Positions 1 through 6,158 of a stretch of 17,056 nt of DNA are shown one piece after another (positions within the stretch are counted from its first letter, which is position 1; each line of letters starts with the position of its first letter). The notes under the pieces were generated by a model. The model was not told where the DNA came from, made no database searches, and worked only from the letters and a program-made list of their open reading frames with translations. A program made the position numbers and the translations under genes. The DNA comes from UMGS1649 sp045651205 (GTDB taxonomy: Bacteria; Bacillota; Clostridia; TANB77; CAG-465): the NCBI GenBank assembly GCA_045651205.1, contig JAZRSA010000012.1, positions 1-17,056 on the forward strand, read 5' to 3'.

Positions 1-28
1 CAATTTTCTCTATTTCATTTTCACTCAT
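1..28 (-). CDS. 5' end of an unidentified minus-strand gene
   Basis: Only the first nine codons are in the window (Met-Ser-Glu-Asn-Glu-Ile-Glu-Lys-Ile), so the product cannot be named. The start is well supported: the ATG at 28-26 is preceded by AGAGGAGG seven bases upstream, and a good sigma-A-like promoter lies about 125 bases further up with no gene in between. In many Bacillota rplJ would follow rplA near here, but nine residues are too few to test that, and the leader shows no obvious L10-type structure. It could be any protein. Confidence 0.55.
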
Positions 29-152
29 TTGTTTTTCCTCCTCTTATATTTACTTTTATCCTTCATTTACATCTATATATTTATTTCATATATACCCGAA
101 AAACTTTTTACCTTTTTTATCCTCACTCCTTTCGTTTTTCCCCCATATAAAT

Positions 153-181
153 ATTTTAATTGCCAATTGTGTTAGTGTCAA
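153..181 (-). promoter_or_regulatory. Sigma-A-type promoter for the gene at the left edge
   Basis: On the minus strand a perfect -35 TTGACA (181-176) is separated by exactly 17 bases from a -10 TAAAAT (158-153, five of six matches). Transcription would start near 146 and read into the partial gene at 28. The upstream gene is closed by a terminator at 262-286, so this promoter probably drives a separate unit. Confidence 0.75.
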
Positions 182-197
182 CGATTTGAGCGTTAAT

Positions 198-221
198 ATT
201 TTGTCTTTTCATTGACAAAAT
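198..221. repeat. 8-bp inverted repeat upstream of a promoter
   Basis: ATTTTGTC (198-205) and GACAAAAT (214-221) are perfect inverted arms around an eight-base centre. The element sits about 17 bp upstream of the -35 box, where an activator or repressor site would be expected. It is not followed by a U-tract on either strand, so it is not an obvious terminator. Its right arm overlaps one of the 0A-like boxes described separately. Confidence 0.55.
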
Positions 222-229
222 TCGACACA
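212..229 (-). promoter_or_regulatory. Tandem Spo0A-box-like sequences in 10-bp phase
   Basis: On the minus strand TGTGTCGAA (229-221) is followed directly by TTTTGTCAA (220-212). Against the Bacillus subtilis 0A-box consensus TTTGTCRAA, the first matches at eight of nine positions including the TGTCGAA core. Shifted by one base, TTTGTCAAT (219-211) also matches at eight of nine. The two TGTC cores lie exactly 10 bp apart, which is one helical turn. Binding by the Spo0A-like protein encoded at 12313-13098 is inference; the same 9-mer TGTGTCGAA occurs inside the amidase gene (6139-6147), so single matches do arise by chance. Confidence 0.4.
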
Positions 230-261
230 CCTAAGATGCCATTTTATGCTTATTTATGCAT

Positions 262-286
262 AAAAAACCAGGATAAAATATCCTGG
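262..286 (-). terminator. Intrinsic terminator after the 96-aa gene
   Basis: An 8-bp perfect stem CCAGGATA/TATCCTGG (268-275 and 279-286) with a three-base loop is followed on the minus strand by six Ts (267-262). It lies 16 bp past the stop codon of the gene at 303-593. On the plus strand only four Ts follow, so minus-strand function is favoured. Confidence 0.85.
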
Positions 287-302
287 CTTTTAATTATTGT
301 AT

Positions 303-593
303 TTAATATTTAGAAGTAAAGAGTTCATAAAAATCAAATTCTTCTTGTTCGGTTGTTTCTCTATCAATAAACTCAGCAAGATCATGTTTCATTGCTTCGT
401 ATATTTCTTTACTATCTTTTTCATTACAAAACACGGTATGAACCATTGCTCCATAGACCCCACAAGTTATTGCATAATACTTTTCACATTTTTCTAATGT
501 TATTCTGCAAGCTCTTTTATATTCTTCATCCATAACTACAATTCCACCTTCTGTGCCTTTTTCACCAACTTCAAAATTCAATTTTTTCCACAT
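303..593 (-). CDS. Hypothetical small soluble protein, 96 aa
   Basis: I do not recognise this protein. It is acidic, soluble and compact, with no signal peptide or membrane segment. It begins with an N-terminal beta-like stretch (Trp-Lys-Lys-Leu-Asn-Phe-Glu-Val), has three cysteines spread through the middle, and a highly acidic C-terminal third. I chose the ATG at 593 because AGGTGG stands five bases upstream; the alternative GTG at 602 would have that Shine-Dalgarno inside its own coding sequence and none upstream. It starts 24 bases after the stop of the 481-aa membrane protein gene and is closed by its own terminator, so the two are probably one transcript. Context gives no function. Confidence 0.8.
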   Translation of the reverse strand: MWKKLNFEVGEKGTEGGIVVMDEEYKRACRITLEKCEKYYAITCGVYGAMVHTVFCNEKDSKEIYEAMKHDLAEFIDRETTEQEEFDFYELFTSKY

Positions 594-617
594 ATTAACC
601 ACCTAACACTATTCAAT

Positions 618-2063
618 TTAATTCTCTTCTACTTCTACCACATCAGGTATATTTTCTGGAAGATCAACATTCTTTATTTCTATCTCTTTTTTATTTAATA
701 TTGGAAGAACGTGTGTCTCAAATTCTTCATTAGTCATATACATATATAATTCTATCTTTGTATTATCCTTTAATACTATTACATAGTTTTCTGCATCTAT
801 ATATTCTTTAAATCCTAATATCTTTTCTGTTTTGTATACACTATCTATCATCGAATACGAAAGTTCATTACCATTTATTTGTAGCATATCTGTATTTACT
901 ATTATATTATTTTCGTTGAATTTAATATATGTGTTTGCCGTAAGCAATGATACTGCTATTCCTATTGCTATCATAAACTGAAACATTTTAGCCATTTTAT
1001 TATTTGCAGACACTGTGTTTTGCAACGAATCCAATCTTTCATACTCTTCAAATCTTTTACCATATGTTATTTTAGCAAGCGTTTTTCTAATAAAATACAT
1101 ATTAGAAATTGCTGTTATAAAACCTACTATTATTAACAATGGATATTCTGAGTTCGTCATATACAACGATCCTTCAGATATCTTAAAATGTGCTACTGAA
1201 TATATGATTCCATATATACCTGTCCATAATACCATAAGAATAAAGAATGCTATCCCTGAAAGAAGTGAACCTTTTATTCCTACCTTTTGGTACTTTTTAG
1301 CTACTTTATTAGTATGTAAGTTTTCTGGTATAAAAGAATATTCTTCTTTTCTTTGCCATAAGAATTCGGCCAGTCTACTTTCATATATAGTTGCTTTATC
1401 TTTCTTTTTCTTATAATGCTTTACTGCTTTTTTGTATTTACCCGTAAGTACTTCGTCCGTATATATTTCAGCAGTAAATTTAGCTATATCAAACAAATAA
1501 TACACCTCTAACATACGAAGCATATATTCTATACTATTAGATGCAAATACTTTTCCGCCTATAGTTTTTTGTACTTGGTTTTCTATATTTTCTTCAAGCA
1601 TAGCAAACTTTTCTTTATCCTGAAATAATTCTTCTATTTGAAGTTTATATATATTAAAACAATCTATCAAATGCACTAAGGCTTGTTCCATTGTTTCTTC
1701 TGTAGTTATATATGGTATTGTATAACATATGAAATTGGTTTCATCTATTATATTTAATATATCGTATATAGAATATTCTATAGGAAATTTTCCACCCTTA
1801 AATATAATTCTCATTTCCAACGTACTACTCGGAACTAACATTGGTGCATGAACTCTATAATTTAACTTTAAAAAGAATTCTTTAAATTCTAAAACAGCCA
1901 TAGCAAAGGCTTTTCCATTTTCTTTCTTACCTTTTTGGTATAATTCTTCATAATGAAAATTCTCTACATTTAATGTTTTACTGTATTCTTCTGTTTTTTT
2001 CTTAAATATTTCTACTATTTTATCTGTTAATGATAGTTCTTCGTTTTTTTCTTGCTCTTCCAT
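618..2063 (-). CDS. Hypothetical three-pass membrane protein, 481 aa
   Basis: Not recognised as a named family. The protein has a long soluble N-terminal half (about residues 1-255) rich in Lys, Glu and Tyr and largely helical. Three predicted membrane segments follow near 267-290, 307-325 and 360-380. The C-terminal domain (about 385-460) looks beta-rich with a final helix, in the manner of small PH-like domains seen in bacterial membrane proteins; that likeness is inferred from strand pattern only. The C-terminus is acidic. AGGAG five bases before the ATG supports the start. The gene lies 58 bases after rplA, but a strong terminator with its U-tract ending 14 bases before the ATG separates them, and I see no convincing promoter. 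Expression may therefore depend on read-through. It is unusual to find such a gene here, since rplJ-rplL normally follow rplA. Confidence 0.85.
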   Translation of the reverse strand: MEEQEKNEELSLTDKIVEIFKKKTEEYSKTLNVENFHYEELYQKGKKENGKAFAMAVLEFKEFFLKLNYRVHAPMLVPSSTLEMRIIFKGGKFPIEYSIYDILNIIDETNFICYTIPYITTEETMEQALVHLIDCFNIYKLQIEELFQDKEKFAMLEENIENQVQKTIGGKVFASNSIEYMLRMLEVYYLFDIAKFTAEIYTDEVLTGKYKKAVKHYKKKKDKATIYESRLAEFLWQRKEEYSFIPENLHTNKVAKKYQKVGIKGSLLSGIAFFILMVLWTGIYGIIYSVAHFKISEGSLYMTNSEYPLLIIVGFITAISNMYFIRKTLAKITYGKRFEEYERLDSLQNTVSANNKMAKMFQFMIAIGIAVSLLTANTYIKFNENNIIVNTDMLQINGNELSYSMIDSVYKTEKILGFKEYIDAENYVIVLKDNTKIELYMYMTNEEFETHVLPILNKKEIEIKNVDLPENIPDVVEVEEN

Positions 2064-2076
2064 CTTTTCTCCTAAA

Positions 2077-2104
2077 CAAAAAGTACCGCTTGAAGCGGCA
2101 CTTT
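2077..2104 (-). terminator. Intrinsic terminator after rplA
   Basis: On the minus strand an 11-bp stem (AAAGTGCCGCT pairing with AGCGGTACTTT, one G-U pair, three-base loop; 2104-2080) runs into five Ts and a G (2082-2077). It starts 17 bases after the rplA stop. The Shine-Dalgarno of the next gene begins a few bases past the U-tract, so this hairpin could act as a complete terminator or as an attenuator for the downstream pair. Confidence 0.85.
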
Positions 2105-2121
2105 GTATATCTCTTTAATAA

Positions 2122-2805
2122 TTAAGCTTTTGCTGAAATCTTGATTCCAGGTCCCATTGTTGTAGATATTGCAATTGATTTTAAGTAAGTACCTTTAGCT
2201 GCTGCAGGTTTTGCTTTAACTATAGCATCTAATAATACTTCATAGTTTTCTTTTATTTTTGCAGTACCGAATGATACTTTACCAATTGATGTATGTATAA
2301 TATTGTTTTTGTCTAATCTGTATTCTACTTTACCAGCTTTGATTTCGTTAACAGCTTTTGCTGTATCAACTGTAACTGTACCAGCTTTAGGGTTTGGCAT
2401 AAGACCTTTAGGTCCTAATATTTTAGCCACTCTACCTAATGCAGGCATCATGTCTGGAGTTGCTACAACAGCGTCGAAATCTAACCAACCTTCACCAGCT
2501 ATTTTAGCTATCATATCGTCGTCTCCAACGTAATCTGCTCCTGCTGCTTCAGCTGCTGCTGCTTTATCGCCTTTTGCAAGTACTAATACTTTTTTAGATT
2601 TACCAGTTCCGTGAGGAAGTACTATTGTACCTCTAACTTGTTGGTCTGCTTGTTTAGAATCAACACCTAATTTAACGTGTAATTCAACGCTTTCGTCGAA
2701 TTTAGCTTTTGGTAATTTAGCCATTAATTCTAAAGCTTCTTCAATATCATATACTCTTGATTCTACTTGGGCTTTTGCTTCATTCATTCTCTTGCTATTT
2801 TTCAC
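2122..2805 (-). CDS. rplA: Large-subunit ribosomal protein uL1
   Basis: Ribosomal protein L1 binds 23S rRNA at the mobile L1 stalk next to the E site and, in characterised bacteria, represses its own operon by binding the mRNA. The 227 residues match the usual length. Family landmarks are clear: an N-terminal basic segment with Glu-Ala-Leu-Glu-Leu, the stretch Gly-Thr-Ile-Val-Leu-Pro-His-Gly near residue 60, the signature Leu-Gly-Pro-Lys-Gly-Leu-Met-Pro-Asn-Pro-Lys near 128-138, and the C-terminal Thr-Met-Gly-Pro-Gly. Translation starts at GTG 2805, nine bases after GGAGGG; an out-of-frame ATG lies only two bases from that Shine-Dalgarno and opens a five-codon frame over the start. It is the last gene of the rpmG-secE-nusG-rplK-rplA run, 47 bases after rplK, and is followed by a terminator rather than by rplJ. 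Confidence 0.97.
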   Translation of the reverse strand: MKNSKRMNEAKAQVESRVYDIEEALELMAKLPKAKFDESVELHVKLGVDSKQADQQVRGTIVLPHGTGKSKKVLVLAKGDKAAAAEAAGADYVGDDDMIAKIAGEGWLDFDAVVATPDMMPALGRVAKILGPKGLMPNPKAGTVTVDTAKAVNEIKAGKVEYRLDKNNIIHTSIGKVSFGTAKIKENYEVLLDAIVKAKPAAAKGTYLKSIAISTTMGPGIKISAKA

Positions 2806-2852
2806 GATTCATTTCCCTCCTTTGGTTTTAGCGAGTTTTTACTCTCCCATAA

Positions 2853-3281
2853 TTATTCAGTAACAACGATCCCCATTGATCTTGCAGTTCCTTTGATCAT
2901 AGAAGCTGCTGCGTCTAAAGAGGCTGCGTTTAAGTCTTGCATTTTAGCCTTAGCTATTTCTTCAACTTGTGCGCGTGTTACTTTTGCAACTTTGTCTTTG
3001 TGTGGTTTTGCTGAACCACTTGCTATACCAGCTGCTTTCTTTAATAATACTGCTGCTGGTGCAGTTTTGATTATAAATTCAAATGATTTGTCTTGGTAAA
3101 CAGTAAGCACTACTGGGAATATCATTCCAGCGTCTTTTGCAGTTCTTTCATTGAATTCTTTACAGAATGCCATAATGTTGATACCTGCTGGTCCTAATGC
3201 TGGTCCTACTGGTGGTGCTGGGTTAGCTTTACCTGCTTCAATTTGAAGTTTTATAATGTGTGTTACTTTTTTCTCTGCCAT
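2853..3281 (-). CDS. rplK: Large-subunit ribosomal protein uL11
   Basis: Ribosomal protein L11 forms the base of the GTPase-associated centre with 23S rRNA and helps recruit elongation factors. In the families studied it is also needed for RelA-type stringent signalling and is the target region of thiostrepton. The 142-residue length is standard. The proline-rich Pro-Ala-Pro-Pro-Val-Gly-Pro-Ala-Leu-Gly-Pro-Ala-Gly segment near residues 20-33 and the C-terminal Gly-Thr-Ala-Arg-Ser-Met-Gly motif identify it. I chose the ATG at 3281 with AGGAGG eight bases upstream; a GTG three codons earlier overlaps that Shine-Dalgarno. It lies 41 bases after nusG and 47 before rplA, in the conserved ribosomal order. 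Confidence 0.97.
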   Translation of the reverse strand: MAEKKVTHIIKLQIEAGKANPAPPVGPALGPAGINIMAFCKEFNERTAKDAGMIFPVVLTVYQDKSFEFIIKTAPAAVLLKKAAGIASGSAKPHKDKVAKVTRAQVEEIAKAKMQDLNAASLDAAASMIKGTARSMGIVVTE

Positions 3282-3322
3282 CTTTTTCACCTCCTTAAAA
3301 TATATTAACTATATTATTTAAG

Positions 3323-3865
3323 TTATATTTTTTGTATTTGTTCAAAGCCTAGTTCAACAGTTGTTTCTCTGTTAAACATATTAACTTTTACAACCACTCT
3401 TTGTTTTTCCTTGTCGATTGTTTCGATAATTCCTGGATAGTTGTAGAATGGTTCTGTAATTATTGTTACAGAATCTCCTTCTTCAAAATCAAGATTTAAT
3501 ACTTCATCTCCAATTCCAAGACTTATCATTTCTTTTTCAGTAAGAGGTAAAGGCTTATCTCCAGTTCCTACGAAGCTGAATACTCCTTTAATACTCTTAA
3601 TTACATACCATGTTTCATCAGTCATTATCATTTTAACTAATACGTAACCTGGGAATACTTTCTTGATAGACGTTTTTTGTTTACCATCTTTTATTTCGAT
3701 TTCTTCTTCCATTGGTATGATAACTTCTTCTATCTTGTCTTCAAGGCCACGATTGGCAACCACTTTCTCAAGTGTGCTCTTTACTTTGTTTTCATAACCA
3801 GAATATGTATATACTACATACCAGTTTGAAACATTTTCATTTATATCAGGTGTATTATCTGACAT
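3323..3865 (-). CDS. nusG: Transcription antitermination/termination factor NusG
   Basis: NusG binds RNA polymerase clamp elements and influences pausing, Rho-dependent termination and transcription-translation coupling. The 180-residue protein has the bacterial two-domain layout: an NGN domain from about 13 to 110, opening with Trp-Tyr-Val-Val-Tyr-Thr-Tyr-Ser-Gly-Tyr-Glu and containing Phe-Pro-Gly-Tyr-Val-Leu-Val, and a KOW domain from about 127 to 178 ending in Met-Phe-Asn-Arg-Glu-Thr-Thr-Val-Glu-Leu. No insertion domain is present. AGGAG nine bases before the ATG supports the start. It follows secE by 12 bases, the usual arrangement in bacteria. Confidence 0.96.
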   Translation of the reverse strand: MSDNTPDINENVSNWYVVYTYSGYENKVKSTLEKVVANRGLEDKIEEVIIPMEEEIEIKDGKQKTSIKKVFPGYVLVKMIMTDETWYVIKSIKGVFSFVGTGDKPLPLTEKEMISLGIGDEVLNLDFEEGDSVTIITEPFYNYPGIIETIDKEKQRVVVKVNMFNRETTVELGFEQIQKI

Positions 3866-3877
3866 AACTTATCACTC

Positions 3878-4069
3878 CTAACCTATCCATTTAGATATCA
3901 TATGCCATAGTGCATTGTCGCCTTTTTCTAATAAAAGGTCAAATCCTAATACTACAGCAGATATTACTGCAACAAGTACTAATACCCACACAGTATTGTT
4001 TACTACTTGTTTACCTGTAGGCCATACAACTTTCTTTAGTTCAGCCCTTGTATCTTTAAAAAATGCCAT
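3878..4069 (-). CDS. secE: Preprotein translocase subunit SecE
   Basis: SecE clamps SecY in the Sec translocon of the cytoplasmic membrane. This is the short single-span form typical of Gram-positive bacteria: 63 residues with an amphipathic helix carrying the hallmark Lys-Lys-Val-Val-Trp-Pro-Thr (about 12-18) and one membrane segment near 26-47. I chose the ATG at 4069, ten bases after AGGA; a GTG at 4078 is almost fused to that Shine-Dalgarno and is less likely. It sits between rpmG (20 bases) and nusG (12 bases). No tRNA gene separates it from rpmG. Confidence 0.95.
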   Translation of the reverse strand: MAFFKDTRAELKKVVWPTGKQVVNNTVWVLVLVAVISAVVLGFDLLLEKGDNALWHMISKWIG

Positions 4070-4089
4070 TACGTTCACATCCTATTCAA

Positions 4090-4239
4090 TTATTTTGTTT
4101 CTTTATGTGCTGTGTGTTTTTTGCAGAATTTACAGAACTTAGTTAATTCTACTCTTTCAGTAGTATTTCTTTTATTTTTGCTAGTTTCGTAATTTCTTTG
4201 TTTGCATTCAGTACATGCTAGTGTTATATTTTCTCTCAT
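4090..4239 (-). CDS. rpmG: Large-subunit ribosomal protein bL33, zinc-binding form
   Basis: Ribosomal protein L33 is a small 50S subunit protein. The 49-residue product starts Met-Arg-Glu-Asn-Ile-Thr-Leu-Ala and carries two Cys-X-X-Cys pairs (C9/C12 and C36/C39), which mark the zinc-binding C+ form; paralogues without cysteines usually replace it under zinc starvation in Bacillota, though none is seen here. The ATG at 4239 has GGAGGT seven bases upstream, and a longer frame reaching 4290 has no ribosome-binding site and runs into the promoter. It is the first gene of the secE-nusG-rplK-rplA transcript. Confidence 0.96.
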   Translation of the reverse strand: MRENITLACTECKQRNYETSKNKRNTTERVELTKFCKFCKKHTAHKETK

Positions 4240-4280
4240 AATTCGCACCTCCGTGTTTTGCCATTTACATATGCTATCTA

Positions 4281-4309
4281 AGTTTACCATAAACGATAAA
4301 AAAAGTCAA
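4281..4309 (-). promoter_or_regulatory. Promoter of the rpmG-secE-nusG-rplKA operon
   Basis: On the minus strand TTGACT (4309-4304) and TAAACT (4286-4281) are spaced by exactly 17 bases, with five and four of six consensus matches. Transcription would start near 4274, leaving a leader of about 35 bases before the rpmG ATG. The -35 box is part of the 3' arm of the terminator for the upstream amidase operon. Confidence 0.75.
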
Positions 4310-4339
4310 CAAAACTAAAACTTTTTATTGACTTTTTTT
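4298..4339 (-). terminator. Terminator of the envelope operon, overlapping the next promoter
   Basis: A 12-bp perfect inverted repeat (4298-4309 and 4328-4339) extends inward to a 17-bp stem with one G-U pair and an eight-base loop (4315-4322). Its 3' arm ends in seven Ts on the minus strand, 5' of ATCG. The stem is A/T-rich with only one G-C pair in the outer arm and would be weaker than the others in the window, yet the long U-run compensates. It lies 31 bases after the amidase stop codon. Confidence 0.75.
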
Positions 4340-4370
4340 GAAATTTAATATTTGTATATATTTTTACATA

Positions 4371-6146
4371 TTATTTAGTTATATTTCTTCTTGCTTTTCT
4401 TCTCTTTTTTCTCTTATTTTTCTTAACAGCCGACGATATTATTGCTAACACAAATAACACGCCAATACCAATTCCAACATACTTTGTGTTTTTTCGCATT
4501 TGTTCTTTCTTTTGTTGCTCTAAAAGTATAGTCTCCGTAACTGTATTATATTTATCTACTAACGTTAGTGCTGTTTGCGCTTTATTCTCAACCTCATTAT
4601 ACCCATCAAAGAAAGTTAGCATTTCCTCTTTAACATCTTTATATTCTTTTGTATTTAAAGTCTCTTGATTTGTAGTATAAAATTCTACCAAGTCCTCTAC
4701 TTCTTCTGGTATTTCATATAAATCTGGTGTAAGTTCAGATATCTTAACATCCTCTTTATTCTCCAGAGCTTCTGTTATTGCATAAAGAATATCTTCTTCA
4801 TTATATTTAGCTACAAATTCTATTCCATAAGGTAAGCCACTCTTAAATCCCATCGGTATAGATATCGCCGGATAACCCGTTGGCGGAGAGATTGTTGAGC
4901 TTGGTGAAGTTATACCCGCACTAGATACTTTTGTTATTGTATTCTTTGTTGTTGGATAAACCAAAACATCAACATCATACTTGTCCATTTTAGATTTAAC
5001 ATAGTCTGCAAACTTTTTGTGTGTTGCTTCATATGTATAATACTTATCCATAGAGTCATTACAACACGATGCATAAGGTGCTAAAGCTTGTATATATCCC
5101 CCTTTATTTACTAATTGTTGAAACGATCTTATGCTACTCTTTGTATTTTTAATGTACTTATTAAAGAAATAGCACATTGTCCAACCGCCTATTGTATTAT
5201 AGTAATAGTTGTATACTGTATAGCTGTAAAAATCTTTTATCTCTACTACTTCCACTCCTAACTCTTCTAATTCATCAATTTTTTTATTGAACAAATCTAA
5301 CACAACGGTTGATGTCCCCGAAACCGCTGGTAAATTTATTTTACTTTCTCCGTTTACAAACTGAGTTAGTACTCCAACTTTTAATGTTTTAACATCTATT
5401 TCATTCTTTGTATACTCTTTAGCGTTATTTGCCATTGCATCCAGCATTATTTCATTATCTTCTGCATACTTAGTCATAGGTCCCGCCGTATCACGAGAAG
5501 CATCATATTTAATTATTCCATCTCCACTTAATAATCCATATGTTGGTCTTAATCCATATAAATTAGCTGCAGATGACGGTACTCTTATCGAAGAATTTGT
5601 ATCTGTACCTACCCCAGCAACAGCCATACCTGTACTTACTGCAACCGCAGTACCTCCAGATGAGCCATAGGATGTATATGCTGTATTATATGCATTCTTT
5701 ACTGTACCATATGAACTTTTAGATATTGCCGCACTAAAAGCAAATTCGCTCATATTAGCTTTACCAATAATTAACGCACCCGCATCAACTAAATTTTGTG
5801 CTACTGTAGAATTACTCTTAGGCAAGTTGTCTGCTAGACCTTTAGCTCCTGCTGTAGTTGGCAATCCAACATAATCTATATTATCCTTAAGTATTATTGG
5901 TATTCCAAAAAGTTCAGATTTTCTTCCGTTTTTAGCATATTCTTCATCACACTTTTTAGCCTCTTCTACTATATTTTCATTTACAGATATTATAGCTTTA
6001 AATTCATCATTATATTCTTCTATTCTTTCCAAATATATTCTAGCTATTGTTTCATAATTTATTAATCCTAAGTCTACTGCGTTTTGTATTTCTACAATAG
6101 ACATTTCCAATATATCTATTGGAGCTTCTGTATATTTATTCGACAC
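4371..6146 (-). CDS. Amidase-signature family enzyme with C-terminal membrane anchor
   Basis: Amidase-signature enzymes hydrolyse amide bonds using a Ser-cisSer-Lys triad. Numbered from the upstream GTG (6155), all three are present: Lys90 in Leu-Lys-Asp-Asn, Ser165 in Gly-Ser-Ser-Gly-Gly and Ser189 in Thr-Asp-Thr-Asn-Ser-Ser-Ile-Arg. The family norm for the last motif is Asp-Thr-Gly-Gly-Ser-Ile-Arg, so the two glycines before the nucleophile are replaced by Asn-Ser. The catalytic domain covers about 20-465, a helical linker about 475-550, then one membrane segment (about 558-577) and a strongly basic tail. No N-terminal signal is seen, so topology is unclear. The start I favour is GTG 6146, nine bases after AGGAA; GTG 6155 almost touches that site. 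It follows the GT-C gene by only a few bases and ends the envelope operon. It is not GatA by context: gatB and gatC are absent. The substrate is unknown. Confidence 0.9.
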   Translation of the reverse strand: MSNKYTEAPIDILEMSIVEIQNAVDLGLINYETIARIYLERIEEYNDEFKAIISVNENIVEEAKKCDEEYAKNGRKSELFGIPIILKDNIDYVGLPTTAGAKGLADNLPKSNSTVAQNLVDAGALIIGKANMSEFAFSAAISKSSYGTVKNAYNTAYTSYGSSGGTAVAVSTGMAVAGVGTDTNSSIRVPSSAANLYGLRPTYGLLSGDGIIKYDASRDTAGPMTKYAEDNEIMLDAMANNAKEYTKNEIDVKTLKVGVLTQFVNGESKINLPAVSGTSTVVLDLFNKKIDELEELGVEVVEIKDFYSYTVYNYYYNTIGGWTMCYFFNKYIKNTKSSIRSFQQLVNKGGYIQALAPYASCCNDSMDKYYTYEATHKKFADYVKSKMDKYDVDVLVYPTTKNTITKVSSAGITSPSSTISPPTGYPAISIPMGFKSGLPYGIEFVAKYNEEDILYAITEALENKEDVKISELTPDLYEIPEEVEDLVEFYTTNQETLNTKEYKDVKEEMLTFFDGYNEVENKAQTALTLVDKYNTVTETILLEQQKKEQMRKNTKYVGIGIGVLFVLAIISSAVKKNKRKKRRKARRNITK

Positions 6147-6158
6147 AATTTTCACTTC

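Larger units (their letters stand above)
29..261 (-). other. Intergenic regulatory region and 5' leader
   Basis: This stretch has no gene. From right to left it holds a 12-base palindrome of alternating T/A-rich sequence with ATGCAT at its centre (253-264), two TGTC-type boxes (212-229), an 8-bp inverted repeat (198-221), a promoter (153-181) and an untranslated leader of about 118 bases. The leader is purine-rich on the transcribed strand and I see no strong hairpin or terminator in it, so I do not call a riboswitch. Confidence 0.5.

Noticed and set aside
29..150. Possible L10 leader or riboswitch before the left-edge gene
   Set aside because: The leader length would fit, but I find no strong hairpins, no terminator/antiterminator pair and no conserved aptamer-like blocks, and the gene cannot be identified.
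1015..1416. Plus-strand open frame of 133 codons inside the 481-aa gene
   Set aside because: It lies wholly opposite a gene with a good Shine-Dalgarno and coherent domains, has no ribosome-binding site of its own, and its composition is that of an antisense AT-rich frame.
4371..6146. GatA subunit of glutamyl-tRNA amidotransferase
   Set aside because: GatA belongs to the same family, but gatB and gatC are absent nearby, the motif before the nucleophile is altered and the protein has a C-terminal membrane anchor, which GatA lacks.
6139..6147. 0A-box-like TGTGTCGAA inside the start of the amidase gene
   Set aside because: It encodes conserved-looking first codons, stands alone without a phased partner and is not near a promoter, so it is best taken as a chance match.
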